A stretch of DNA of 64,000 nt. It comes from Clostridiales bacterium. GTDB lineage: Bacteria; Bacillota; Clostridia; Oscillospirales; Butyricicoccaceae. Both the position numbers and the translations under genes were made by a program. Below, piece after piece: positions 8,824 through 17,109 of the stretch (positions are counted from its first letter, which is position 1; each line of letters opens with the position of its first letter). Where the stretch lies: contig SFJM01000010.1 in the NCBI GenBank assembly GCA_004555915.1, positions 4,193-68,192 of the forward strand, in the 5' to 3' direction. Below the pieces are notes generated by a model, which was not told where the DNA came from, ran no database searches, and saw nothing but the letters and a program-made list of their open reading frames with translations.

Positions 8824-8892
8824 GATTCTTTCAGCTTCAGCTGTTTGATACATACCTGTTTCGTATATCAATATTGATATATATCCTTGTCT

Positions 8893-8926
8893 CCCGTGTC
8901 CGGTACAGCCAAGTACCGGATACGGG
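8893..8926 (+). repeat. stable intercistronic hairpin without U-tract
   Basis: CCCGTGTCCGGTAC (8893-8906) and GTACCGGATACGGG (8913-8926) form a 14-pair stem with one G-U and a six-base loop in the transcript. No U-run follows, so it is more likely an RNA-stability or processing element between the dehydrogenase and the symporter than a terminator. Confidence 0.7.
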
Positions 8927-8939
8927 AAAAGCCGAGGGA

Positions 8940-9000
8940 AAGATAAATAAGATAGATAAGATAAAAGATAAAATAAGATAAAAAAAGGAAAAGGAAAAGA
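8940..9000 (+). repeat. low-complexity purine-rich GATAA repeat tract before the symporter gene
   Basis: From 8940 on, GATAA or GATA units recur irregularly and pass into GGAAAA units that reach the start codon at 9007. The purine-rich end doubles as the ribosome binding region. Irregular unit spacing argues against a classic contingency locus, but slippage could alter the spacing of the Shine-Dalgarno region. Confidence 0.7.
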
Positions 9001-9006
9001 AAAAAC

Positions 9007-10656
9007 ATGCTTTGGACAGTAATAACATTTGTCGGCTTTACCGTTTTGGTTGCCGTTATCGCTTATTTAAAAACCAAAGGCGATGACCAGACAACTGCAG
9101 AGGGCTATTTCCTCGCAGGACGTGGTCTGCCTGGTATCGTCATTGCAGGTTCCCTGCTTCTGACAAATATTTCAGCCGAACAGCTCGTAGGTACCAATGG
9201 CCAGACATGGTCTACCAACATGAGCCCGATGGCATATGAGGTTGTTGCAGCCTGTGCCCTGATTTTTATGGCACTTTATTTCGCACCACGTTATCTGAAG
9301 AGCGGTGTTGCAACAGTTCCACAGATGTTGGGCATTCGCTATGACCGTTCCACCAAGCTGTGGTTTTCCATCGCTTACATCGGCCTGTACCTGATCGTAC
9401 AGCTTCCGGTTATCCTGTATTCCGGTTCTCTGGTATTTGAGAATATTTTCGGTTTATCCAGCATTCTGGGCTGCACAAAGTTCCAGTCTGTCATTATTCT
9501 TTGCATTGCAATTAGCATCATCGGTTCTCTGTACGCTATCTTTGGCGGACTGAAGGCCGTTGCTGTATCTGATACTGTAAACGGTGCTCTGTTGATTGTC
9601 GGCGGCTTTATGATTCCGTTTATCGCACTGCACGTACTGGGTGTTGCTTCCGGTTCTGAGGGCCTTGCAATCGGCGATGGCTTCCGTTATCTGGTAGAAA
9701 ACTACCCGGAAAAGCTGAATTCCGTCTCCGCTGCAAATGTCGAGGCTCCGGCTGTTCCATGGCCCACCGTATTCACTGGTCTTGCATTCCTCTGCATCCA
9801 GTCCTGGTGTACCCATCAGTCCTTCATCCAGCGTGTACTCGCTGCTGACGGTCTGAAAGAAGCACAGAAGGGCGCTCTGTTCTGTGCATTCATGAAGACT
9901 CTGGGCTTCCTGTATCTGGCTCTGCCGGGCGTTATCGCTTATGCACTGTTTGAGGTTCAGGGCAATCAGGTTAACACCATGGATGACGCATATCCGCAGC
10001 TGGTTGCTCAGGTTGTTCCGGCTCCGCTCATGGGCTTCTTCGCAGCAGTTATGTTCGGTGCCATCATTTCTTCGTTCAATTCCGTTCTGAACTCCATTAA
10101 CACCATGTTTACCATGGATATTTACGCAGATTTTATCAACCCGAATGGAGATGGTCCCAAGCTGGTTAAGGTCGGTAAGCAGGCTGGCGTTGTCTTCGCT
10201 GTCATCACCACCTGTGTTGGCCCGATGATCTATTTCTTCCCGGGCGGTCTGAAGACCTTCCTGGATTCTCTGGTCATGCTGATCGGTCTGCCGGTGCTGT
10301 CCGGTATCTTCGGCGGTTTCGTGTTCAAGTATCTGCCGAAATATGCAGCGAAGTTCATTCTGGTCTTCCATATCGTCTTCTATGGTGCATTCCTTATCCT
10401 TGCTCCGCAGTATCCGACCGGCGGCGACATGCATTATCTGTATGCGATCACCGTACTTCTGCCGATTGAAATTCTGATCATGTTCATCATGAACTGCATG
10501 AATAAGAATAAGGCTGGTGTGGAAGCCTGGGTTCAGGAAGATGTCAAGGCAGTCGATATGACCCCGTGGAAATATCGCTGGGTAGCTGCTGCCATTGTTG
10601 TCATCGGTGTTCTCGCAGTATACGCATTCTTCTCTCCGCTTGGCGTAGGCGGCTAA
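9007..10656 (+). CDS. solute:sodium symporter family transporter (SSS/SGLT type)
   Basis: A 549-residue integral membrane protein with about 14 hydrophobic segments. The N-terminal TAEGYFLAGRGLPG and the following LLTNISAEQLVGTNG are typical for sodium:solute symporters of the sugar/inositol branch; GGLKAVAVSDTVNG is the conserved segment near TM5-6. Sodium-driven uptake of a sugar or cyclitol is expected. The ATG at 9007 follows the purine-rich stretch with repeated GGAAAA, so the ribosome binding site is diffuse. Position after the iolG-like gene and before a strong terminator makes it the probable uptake system for this island. Exact substrate is not readable from sequence. Confidence 0.88.
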   Translation: MLWTVITFVGFTVLVAVIAYLKTKGDDQTTAEGYFLAGRGLPGIVIAGSLLLTNISAEQLVGTNGQTWSTNMSPMAYEVVAACALIFMALYFAPRYLKSGVATVPQMLGIRYDRSTKLWFSIAYIGLYLIVQLPVILYSGSLVFENIFGLSSILGCTKFQSVIILCIAISIIGSLYAIFGGLKAVAVSDTVNGALLIVGGFMIPFIALHVLGVASGSEGLAIGDGFRYLVENYPEKLNSVSAANVEAPAVPWPTVFTGLAFLCIQSWCTHQSFIQRVLAADGLKEAQKGALFCAFMKTLGFLYLALPGVIAYALFEVQGNQVNTMDDAYPQLVAQVVPAPLMGFFAAVMFGAIISSFNSVLNSINTMFTMDIYADFINPNGDGPKLVKVGKQAGVVFAVITTCVGPMIYFFPGGLKTFLDSLVMLIGLPVLSGIFGGFVFKYLPKYAAKFILVFHIVFYGAFLILAPQYPTGGDMHYLYAITVLLPIEILIMFIMNCMNKNKAGVEAWVQEDVKAVDMTPWKYRWVAAAIVVIGVLAVYAFFSPLGVGG

Positions 10657-10711
10657 TCCATTCACATAAAACTATCTCTTTCTTTCAATACTTTTTTCAA
10701 CTCTTTCATCG

Positions 10712-10749
10712 CCGGCATCCCATTTTCACGGGATGCCGGTACTTTTTTT
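10712..10749 (+). terminator. strong intrinsic terminator after the symporter gene
   Basis: CCGGCATCCC (10712-10721) pairs perfectly with GGGATGCCGG (10730-10739) and seven T follow at 10743-10749. Confidence 0.93.
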
Positions 10750-10778
10750 GTCCCTCTGCTTTTCCGCAAAGCAAGCAA

Positions 10779-10816
10779 AGGCACCTGCCATTGCTGACAG
10801 ATGCCCTTTTATTGTT
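10779..10816 (-). terminator. second hairpin between convergent genes
   Basis: The segment around AAAGGCACCTGCC and GACAGATGCCCTTTT forms a bulged hairpin with T-rich sequence on its plus-strand side. It may back up the upstream terminator or end the minus-strand synthetase-like gene; the U-tract on the minus strand is weak. Confidence 0.45.
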
Positions 10817-10851
10817 GTGATTTGTTTACAGCCGGCTCCGGCCTCATTCCT

Positions 10852-11817
10852 TTATAACCGTGGCAAATGTATGTATGGCAGAACCACCCGTCCCCGGTAT
10901 AGCCCACAGCAATCATTGATGAGATAATGATCTGCGGCAGAAAACATATTGACATCCAATTTGGCTAATTCGATCTGCTGCAGCGTACAGCCTCGGTCAT
11001 AGGCTTCATCAAAATAGAGGTACTCTCCTCTGGGAATGGCACTGCGCCTCAGCCGGGCTCTTTCCTGGCGTTTTTCATACCCAAGATGATTTGCCGGACC
11101 GATTTCAGCATAATCATCCATTTCCTTGGTGCGCAGCTGCATTTCAATAAAGCACCTGGCAAGCGTATCATAAAAGGTAATATGCAGCGATTGATAGCCA
11201 AAGGGCGTCTGATTCACAATGTAATCCTTGAAGTATGGGCGAACTGCATCATTGAGTTGCGATGACTGTATTGCTTCTCCGGACAGCTCCGCCGTAAAGC
11301 CATGCTCCTCCATAAACCCTACCATTTGGTTGGCAATCTCATAGAGAAGCCTGCATTCCGCCTGATTCTTATCCTCCCCTTCCCTCAGACAGGATTGAGG
11401 CAACGAAATTACGATACGATAGGCGAGCAAGTCACGTAACAGACTGAGTTTCTGTTTGAGCTCTGAGACTGGCGGGAACGTATCATACTTTTGGTAATAG
11501 TCATATACATATTCCACAATATATCCATTAAACTTTCCTTCCGCACGGATTAAGGATTTAATCCGCCCTCTGAACGAAAAGGCTAAATAAGGATATTCCT
11601 CTGCCATCAGGTAGTAGAATTCTCGAATACGTTCAGACTGGGCAGTCAGAAATTCGGTATGCTCCAGTACACCTGTAATCTGCATCAGGAAGTTGGCATG
11701 AACCTGGTCGATTTCATTTTGATTCTGAATGGCAGAGGTATGCAAATCATCCATATACTTATGTAAAATCTGAGGCACTGTATATCCGGAATACAGATAA
11801 TCATTCAGCTGAACCAT
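10852..11817 (-). CDS. RelA/SpoT-domain protein, small alarmone synthetase-like
   Basis: A 321-residue cytoplasmic protein with a nucleotidyltransferase domain of the RelA/SpoT type. Readable signatures are GRIKS (Arg85), DLLAYRI (Asp129, the usual metal-binding Asp), GYQSLH (Tyr208, base-stacking) and EMQLRT (Glu225, catalytic Glu). These residues suggest that (p)ppGpp synthesis is possible. There is no HD hydrolase domain and no TGS or ACT domain; about 75 residues of helical sequence precede the catalytic domain. The frame is open to a TTG at 11835, but GAGAAGGGG fits the ATG at 11817. Monocistronic. Length and sequence differ from RelP and RelQ; assignment to a subfamily is open. Confidence 0.78.
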   Translation of the reverse strand: MVQLNDYLYSGYTVPQILHKYMDDLHTSAIQNQNEIDQVHANFLMQITGVLEHTEFLTAQSERIREFYYLMAEEYPYLAFSFRGRIKSLIRAEGKFNGYIVEYVYDYYQKYDTFPPVSELKQKLSLLRDLLAYRIVISLPQSCLREGEDKNQAECRLLYEIANQMVGFMEEHGFTAELSGEAIQSSQLNDAVRPYFKDYIVNQTPFGYQSLHITFYDTLARCFIEMQLRTKEMDDYAEIGPANHLGYEKRQERARLRRSAIPRGEYLYFDEAYDRGCTLQQIELAKLDVNMFSAADHYLINDCCGLYRGRVVLPYIHLPRL

Positions 11818-11968
11818 AGTTAACCCCTTCTCCAATCGCTAAACTGACATGTGTTTGCTTCCGTCATATCTTTCCTTGTATGACTTCTCCCCTTTGTTTA
11901 TCTATATTGTAACACAGATTGCAGAAAAAATCATTCCATGGATTTCCAATCCATACAGGAAAGCATAT

Positions 11969-12022
11969 AAAAAAAGACCTTACCCGCTGTACTCGTGATA
12001 CGAACAGTAAGTAAGATCTTTT
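11969..12022 (-). terminator. intrinsic terminator of the purine permease gene
   Basis: On the minus strand an imperfect long hairpin (AAAGATCTTAC paired with GGGTAAGGTCTTT) is followed by seven T. Confidence 0.85.
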
Positions 12023-12054
12023 CAAATACAATAAAAGTTCAAAAACAGAATGGT

Positions 12055-13467
12055 TTATTGTTCTGTTGCCGGCTTTTTGTCCTTCGGCAGTAAAATATTC
12101 AGGATAATCGCAACCAAAGCGGCCGGAACGATGCCGGAACCGCCAAAGATCAGGGTAACATAGCTCGGCAGACCAGCGAGTACGGTGCTGTTTGCACCCA
12201 GACCATATCCGAGGCCCAGTGCGACAGAAACAATGGTCATGTTGCGGGAAGTCATCGGATCCTTCGTAATCAGCTGGATACCGCTCAATACGATAGACGA
12301 GAACATGATAATTGCTGCACCACCCAGTACGCTCTGCGGCATAATAGAAACAATCGCCGACAGCTTCGGACACAGGCCGCACAGAATCAGGAATACAGCG
12401 CCACAGCCCAGTGCGGTACGGTTGACAATCTTTGTCATGGTAACCAGGCCTACATTCTGGCTGAAAGAGGTATTCGGCAGAACACCAAAGAGTGCTGCAA
12501 ATGCAGAACCCATGCCATCACACATAACACCGCCGGAAAGCTCCTTGTCGGTAGCCTCCCGACCCAGGCCGCCTTCCACACAGCCGGAAATGTCACCCAC
12601 CGTTTCCACCGCAGTTACAATAAACATAATGGAAACCGGCAGGATTGCACGCAGATCAAAGACCGGCTTTACCGGCAGAATCTTTGGAACAGCAAACCAG
12701 GATGCATCCGCTACCTTATTCCAATTCAGCACCCATGCCTTTGTATATTCCACACCATCCGCATTGACAGCAGTGGTTTCCAGACACAGACCCATAATCG
12801 CACAGATGATATAACCACAAATAATACCGATCAGAATGCAGGAGGAGCTGGCCATTCCCTTTGCTCCGTGCTTCAGAACCAGAATGATAATCGTAACAAT
12901 CAGGCCAACCAGCAGATTCTCAATGGAACCGTAGTCATTTGCACTGGAGCCGCCGCCAAACGAACCAACGCCAACACTAATCAGTGACAAGCCGATGGAC
13001 AGTACAACGGTACCGGTAACAATAGCCGGGAAGAATCGACGCAGCGGCTTAAGAAACGCACCCAGCACGGTCTCGAACAGACCGCCAATTATGGATGCTC
13101 CCATCATGGCGCCATATGCAATCACACCGCCGCCCATCACATTGGCAATACTGCTGAATACACCGATAAAGCCTGAACTGGTACCCATGATAATCGGTAC
13201 CTGTCCGCCGATGGGTCCAATGGAAAACAGCTGAATCAGCGTAACAATACCTGCAACCAGCATGGCGTTCTGCAGCAGAGAAACCTGAATGGCTGCAAAA
13301 TCATCTGCACCACCAATCGCAGAACATGCACTCATAATGACCAGAAGCGGTGTTAAGTTACCGACAAACATAGCCAGAACGTGCTGCAGGCCAAGTGGAA
13401 TTGCCTGTTTCAGCGGAATCTTTCCCTTGAACTCATAGGGGGATGAATACTGTTTTTCTTTTTCCAT
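12055..13467 (-). CDS. NCS2 family nucleobase permease (xanthine/uracil type)
   Basis: A 470-residue membrane protein of nucleobase:cation symporter family 2 with about 14 hydrophobic segments. QNVGLVTMTK is the family signature, and the N-terminal LKQAIPLGLQHVLAMF is characteristic. The family imports xanthine, uracil, uric acid or related bases with protons. CTGGAGG precedes the ATG. It is transcribed from its own promoter after the terminator of the xanthine phosphoribosyltransferase gene; the pairing with that gene and with a molybdenum hydroxylase operon a few kilobases away points to xanthine or another purine. No purine riboswitch was seen upstream. Confidence 0.88.
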   Translation of the reverse strand: MEKEKQYSSPYEFKGKIPLKQAIPLGLQHVLAMFVGNLTPLLVIMSACSAIGGADDFAAIQVSLLQNAMLVAGIVTLIQLFSIGPIGGQVPIIMGTSSGFIGVFSSIANVMGGGVIAYGAMMGASIIGGLFETVLGAFLKPLRRFFPAIVTGTVVLSIGLSLISVGVGSFGGGSSANDYGSIENLLVGLIVTIIILVLKHGAKGMASSSCILIGIICGYIICAIMGLCLETTAVNADGVEYTKAWVLNWNKVADASWFAVPKILPVKPVFDLRAILPVSIMFIVTAVETVGDISGCVEGGLGREATDKELSGGVMCDGMGSAFAALFGVLPNTSFSQNVGLVTMTKIVNRTALGCGAVFLILCGLCPKLSAIVSIMPQSVLGGAAIIMFSSIVLSGIQLITKDPMTSRNMTIVSVALGLGYGLGANSTVLAGLPSYVTLIFGGSGIVPAALVAIILNILLPKDKKPATEQ

Positions 13468-13518
13468 GTTTTCCTCCAGTTGTTCAAATATGTGAATAAA
13501 ATGTAAACATTAAAATAC

Positions 13519-13529
13519 ATTATACCACA
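13519..13529 (-). promoter_or_regulatory. extended -10 promoter of the purine permease gene
   Basis: TATAAT at 13524-13519 (minus strand), preceded by TGG, gives an extended -10 about 50 bases from the start codon. No clear -35 box is present. Confidence 0.5.
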
Positions 13530-13644
13530 TATTTCGAGCATTTCCTATGGTTTTCTCTCTTGCTGTTACATGCTGTGCCGTTTTCTCTGTTTTGGATGCT
13601 TTCCCGGCATGCGCCGGTTTATTTTTGGTCCTTTTTCACGAAAT

Positions 13645-13676
13645 GAAAAAAGTCCGCGCCTTTCCAGACACGGACC
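13645..13676 (-). terminator. intrinsic terminator of xpt
   Basis: On the minus strand GTCCGTG (13675-13669) pairs with CGCGGAC (13658-13652), one U-G pair, followed by six T. It separates xpt from the permease gene. Confidence 0.9.
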
Positions 13677-13690
13677 ATCTCTTATCTATA

Positions 13691-14275
13691 TTATGTATCA
13701 TCACGGAATACAATGGTCTGATTTTCCGCATCCATGCTTTCCACGATTGCCAGAGATTCAACTCGCAGGCCCTTCTCACGCAGCATTTTACCGCCGTCCT
13801 GAAAGCCCTTTTCAATGACAATACCAATGCCTTTAATATTGGCACCCGCGCTCTGAATAATCTTGCACAGGCCTTCTGCGGCACAGCCATTTGCCATGAA
13901 GTCATCAATTACCAGAATATTCTCGCCTGCATGCAGGAAGCGCTTGGCAACAATGACCTGGTATTCCTTCTTATGCGTGAAAGAGGTGATTGGCGCGGTA
14001 AGCATTTCGCCATCCAGATTGATCGACTCGGATTTTTTTGCAAAAACCACCGGCACATCAAAATACTGTGCAACGATTGCGGCAATACCAATACCGGAAG
14101 CCTCAATGGTAAGAATCTTATCAATTTTTTCCCCGGCAAACAGACGTTTGAATTCTTTTCCAATCTCATTCAACAGCTTGATATCCATCTGATGATTCAG
14201 GAAACTGTCTACCTTCAGCACGTTGCCCTCTTTAATCACACCATCTTTTCGGATTCTCTCTTTAAGCAGTTCCAT
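13691..14275 (-). CDS. xpt: xanthine phosphoribosyltransferase
   Basis: A 194-residue type I phosphoribosyltransferase that converts xanthine and PRPP to XMP. MELLKERIRKDG at the start, ITSFTHKKEYQVIVAKRFL in the middle, the PRPP-binding ILVIDDFMANG motif and the terminal IVESMD block match Xpt closely in both order and length. The frame continues upstream to 14344, but the ATG at 14275 has AAAGGA upstream and gives the normal N-terminus. Ends at a terminator, with the NCS2 permease gene following on the same strand as in the xpt-pbuX pair of other Bacillota. Confidence 0.95.
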   Translation of the reverse strand: MELLKERIRKDGVIKEGNVLKVDSFLNHQMDIKLLNEIGKEFKRLFAGEKIDKILTIEASGIGIAAIVAQYFDVPVVFAKKSESINLDGEMLTAPITSFTHKKEYQVIVAKRFLHAGENILVIDDFMANGCAAEGLCKIIQSAGANIKGIGIVIEKGFQDGGKMLREKGLRVESLAIVESMDAENQTIVFRDDT

Positions 14276-14414
14276 ACGCGTCGTCCTTTTTCGAAATAGA
14301 TTATCAAAAAGTATTTTTTTACTTATTACTTTTAAGAATACCATTTTTTCGTCAGGATGTATAGTATTTTTTCAAAAAAAGAAGGAGGACGTATCTGAAA
14401 AGTTACATATGTGC

Positions 14415-15461
14415 TTATGGTTCATATAAGAGCAGGATATGTTCCGGCGCGACACCCAGCCGATCCGGATACTTTTCTGTGGAACTGTTTTTGGAAAACC
14501 GTCTCCATACCGCCGACGTTTGTGCCGGCTGATGTACAAACCGAAATTCCGTAATCCATTCAAACGGTTCTTCCATCTCTCCAACCCACTGTACCAATGC
14601 GGCATTTTGTTGTTCCTCCGGCTGGAAGGAATGTGCCCGGATTCCAACTGCTTTGAGTCCGTTCTCAACCGGCTGCTGTGTATGCAGCCGAATTCCCCAT
14701 TCCGGCACTTCCACCTCATAGCTGCCGACTTTCCTTGCATGGGCGATATTTTTACAGCCGGTCAACACCGCCGCATGGATCGAACGTGGATTGGCAAATA
14801 ACTCCCGGGTATCCTGCTGTGTTAACACCCTGCCGTTATGCATGACGGCAAGCTGTCCACACATGTGATAGGCTTCATCCCGGCTGTGTGTCACCATCAG
14901 CACATCATGGCCATAGTCCATCAGCAATTTCCGAAGCTCCAGCTGCAGCTTCTCACGCAAATGGCTGTCAAGGGCGGAAAAAGGTTCATCCAGCATGAGC
15001 AGCCTGGGTTCATTCACCAGAATACGGGCGAGCGCGGTGCGCTGTGCCTGTCCACCGGAAAGCTGGTGCGGTCGGTGCTGCTCCAGCCCTTCCAGCTGCA
15101 GCAGCTGAAGCACCTTTTGCAGTCGCTTTTCCCGTATGGAACGGTTGTTTTCCCGATGCAGACCGCACAGAATGTTCTGACGCACGGTCATGTTGGGAAA
15201 CAGCGCATTATTTTGAAACAGATATCCGACACGGCGCTGCTGAGGTGTCAGATTGATGCCTTTTTTTGCATCAAATAACACGGTTCCATCCAGTTCGATA
15301 TACCCACTGTCCGGTTTTTCAATTCCTGCAATGCATTTCAGCGTCATACTTTTTCCGCAGCCGGATGCACCAAGTAACCCTAAGATGCCTCCCCTGGTTT
15401 CAAAGAAAGCCTGCAGGGTAAAGCTGCCGAGCTTTTTCCGGATATCCACCACCAGGCTCAT
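14415..15461 (-). CDS. modC: molybdate ABC transporter ATP-binding protein ModC
   Basis: A 348-residue ABC ATPase. Walker A GASGCGKS is at 31-38, the Q-loop in YLFQNN, the signature LSGGQ at 134-138, Walker B LLMLDEP at 154-160, and the switch His in VTHSRDEA. The roughly 100 residues after the ATPase domain fit a degenerate TOBE-type regulatory domain. The ATG at 15461 overlaps the stop of modB in ATGA, so the two are translationally coupled, with AAAGGA upstream. It powers the ModB channel for molybdate (or tungstate) uptake. Last gene of the molybdenum operon; no clear terminator was seen after it. Confidence 0.92.
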   Translation of the reverse strand: MSLVVDIRKKLGSFTLQAFFETRGGILGLLGASGCGKSMTLKCIAGIEKPDSGYIELDGTVLFDAKKGINLTPQQRRVGYLFQNNALFPNMTVRQNILCGLHRENNRSIREKRLQKVLQLLQLEGLEQHRPHQLSGGQAQRTALARILVNEPRLLMLDEPFSALDSHLREKLQLELRKLLMDYGHDVLMVTHSRDEAYHMCGQLAVMHNGRVLTQQDTRELFANPRSIHAAVLTGCKNIAHARKVGSYEVEVPEWGIRLHTQQPVENGLKAVGIRAHSFQPEEQQNAALVQWVGEMEEPFEWITEFRFVHQPAQTSAVWRRFSKNSSTEKYPDRLGVAPEHILLLYEP

Positions 15462-16126
15462 TTTTTCACCGTCCTTTTCTGTCTGTCCTCCAGCAGATTC
15501 ACCGCCAGCAAAACAACCGTACTGATGGCAAGATTCACCAATACCCATCGGAATGCCCCGGCTGTGTCGTTCGTCCGCCACAGCTGATATACCGTTGTGG
15601 ATATGGTGGCCGTCCGCCTCGGTGTATAACCAATCAGCATGCTTGTGGCACCATATTCTCCCAGTGCTCTCGCGAAGGCAAGCACCGTTCCTGCCAGGAT
15701 ACCCTGCCGGCAGGCGGGCATGCGAATGCGCCAGAAAATATAGGTATTGGATAAGCCCAGCGTCATGGCAGAATAGGCCAGGGTTTCATCAAAGCTCTCA
15801 AAGGCACCTCTTGCCGTGCGATACATCAGAGGAAACGCCACAACTGCCGCCGCCAGAATGCCGCCATACCATGTCATGACAAATTGAATGCCATACTGGG
15901 CTAAAAATCTGCCCAATGGACGTTTTACACCAAACAGCACCAGAAGAAAATAACCGCATACGGTCGGCGGCAGTACCAAGGGCAGTGTCAACACGACATC
16001 CAGCAGACCTTTGACGGTCTTTGGAAGCTTTGACGCATAATATGCCGCAAAAATACCGGTAAAAAAGACCAGAATACAGCTGATTGCCGCGATTCGAAGT
16101 GAGTTCCACAATGGATACCAGTCCAT
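15458..16126 (-). CDS. modB: molybdate ABC transporter permease ModB
   Basis: A 222-residue inner-membrane permease with five to six hydrophobic helices. VLPPTVCGYFLL and the EAA-loop segment RALGEYGATSML are typical for ModB. GGGAGG lies five bases before the ATG. Encoded between modA and modC with the four-base ATGA overlap to modC. The 90-base gap before it carries a hairpin that may lower permease synthesis relative to the binding protein. Confidence 0.95.
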   Translation of the reverse strand: MDWYPLWNSLRIAAISCILVFFTGIFAAYYASKLPKTVKGLLDVVLTLPLVLPPTVCGYFLLVLFGVKRPLGRFLAQYGIQFVMTWYGGILAAAVVAFPLMYRTARGAFESFDETLAYSAMTLGLSNTYIFWRIRMPACRQGILAGTVLAFARALGEYGATSMLIGYTPRRTATISTTVYQLWRTNDTAGAFRWVLVNLAISTVVLLAVNLLEDRQKRTVKK

Positions 16127-16166
16127 ACCATCCTCCCTGCGGCGTCTCTGCCGCGCAAACAGGAGA

Positions 16167-16202
16167 AACAGATCGTCGGAAAGAATTTCCGGGCGACCTG
16201 TT
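16167..16202 (-). terminator. intercistronic hairpin between modA and modB
   Basis: AACAGGTCG and CGATCTGTT (minus strand, 16202-16194 and 16175-16167) pair, with a further GGAAA/TTTCC inside the loop. No U-run follows, so it is more likely an attenuator or RNA 3'-end stabiliser that gives modA mRNA an excess over modBC than a full terminator. Confidence 0.45.
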
Positions 16203-16216
16203 CCCTCTGCTACTTT

Positions 16217-17077
16217 TTATTTTGCCGGTGTAAATCCAACCGATTCAAATACCTTCATTGCTTCGTCGGTTGTCAGATAATCCAGAAGTTCCTGTGCTGC
16301 GTCAATATCGCTGCTGTTCTTCATGACTGCTGCCGGATAGATGACCTGTCCGCACATGTCGGCAGTTGCTTCGTCTACCACCGTCAGACCAGCACTGAAT
16401 GCATCGGTGCAGTAGATAACGCCACAGTCTACGCTGCCCTCAGCAACCTGCGTGGTAACTTCTTTTACATTGGAACCGTAGGTGATTTTTCCGGCATCCG
16501 CAAGCTCCTGCTCATTCAGTCCGTAATACTGCAGAATCTTCTGCGTATACTGTCCAACCGGTACATCACTGTTGCCCATAGCCAGCATGATGTCACCGCT
16601 TTCCAGCGCAGTCTTCAAATCATCAAAGCTCTCAATTCCCTTTTCATTTTCTTCCGGAACAACCAGTGTGACCTTATTCTCCAGCAGGTCAATGCGGCTG
16701 CCGTTTTCGACAAAGTCAAGGCCGTCCGTGTTGACCGCTGCATCCGCCGTGATATCCAGCTGATCCATCTGCTCCTGCCCGGCAGAAATGAAAACATCAC
16801 AGTCTGCACCTTCTTCGATCTGCGTTTTCAGTGTGCCGGAGGAATCGAAATTAAACGTCAGCGTAACGCCTTTATGCGCAGCTTCATAGGTTTCTTTGAT
16901 TTCTTCCAGTGTTTCTGTCATAGATGCAGCAGCAAAGACGACAAGTTCTGTCTCTTTGGTGTCTGATGAAGCAGAGCCTTTGTCCGGTGTGGTTGTTGTG
17001 CTGCCGCAGCTGGTGAGACCCGCTGTCAGGGACAGTGCCAGCAGTGCTGCAATCGCAGCTTTTGTCCAGTGTTTCAT
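16217..17077 (-). CDS. modA: molybdate-binding lipoprotein ModA
   Basis: A 286-residue extracellular solute-binding protein. A signal peptide ends in LTSC, with Cys24 the lipid-modified residue, followed by a Ser/Thr-rich linker. The mature part starts ELVVFAAASMTETLEEI, the classic ModA N-terminus whose Ser ligands hold the oxyanion; FNFDSSGTLKTQI and DVFISAGQEQMD follow in the normal order. The start at 17077 was chosen because of AAAGGA upstream and the signal peptide that begins there; the frame is open further upstream. Delivers molybdate to ModBC. Confidence 0.95.
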   Translation of the reverse strand: MKHWTKAAIAALLALSLTAGLTSCGSTTTTPDKGSASSDTKETELVVFAAASMTETLEEIKETYEAAHKGVTLTFNFDSSGTLKTQIEEGADCDVFISAGQEQMDQLDITADAAVNTDGLDFVENGSRIDLLENKVTLVVPEENEKGIESFDDLKTALESGDIMLAMGNSDVPVGQYTQKILQYYGLNEQELADAGKITYGSNVKEVTTQVAEGSVDCGVIYCTDAFSAGLTVVDEATADMCGQVIYPAAVMKNSSDIDAAQELLDYLTTDEAMKVFESVGFTPAK

Positions 17078-17109
17078 GGTGTCATTTTCCTTTCTGAAGC
17101 AGATAAAAT

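Noticed and set aside
7420..8871. A 483-residue frame antisense to the iolG-like and isomerase genes
   Set aside because: Spans two real genes and their gap in antisense without a ribosome binding site.
9454..10665. A 403-residue frame antisense to the symporter
   Set aside because: Same kind of shadow; the symporter on the other strand has clear membrane helices and motifs.
14276..14414. Purine riboswitch upstream of xpt
   Set aside because: The conserved core of the guanine riboswitch was looked for; only scattered similarity (a TATA and a TCCTGA) was seen, with no three-way junction.
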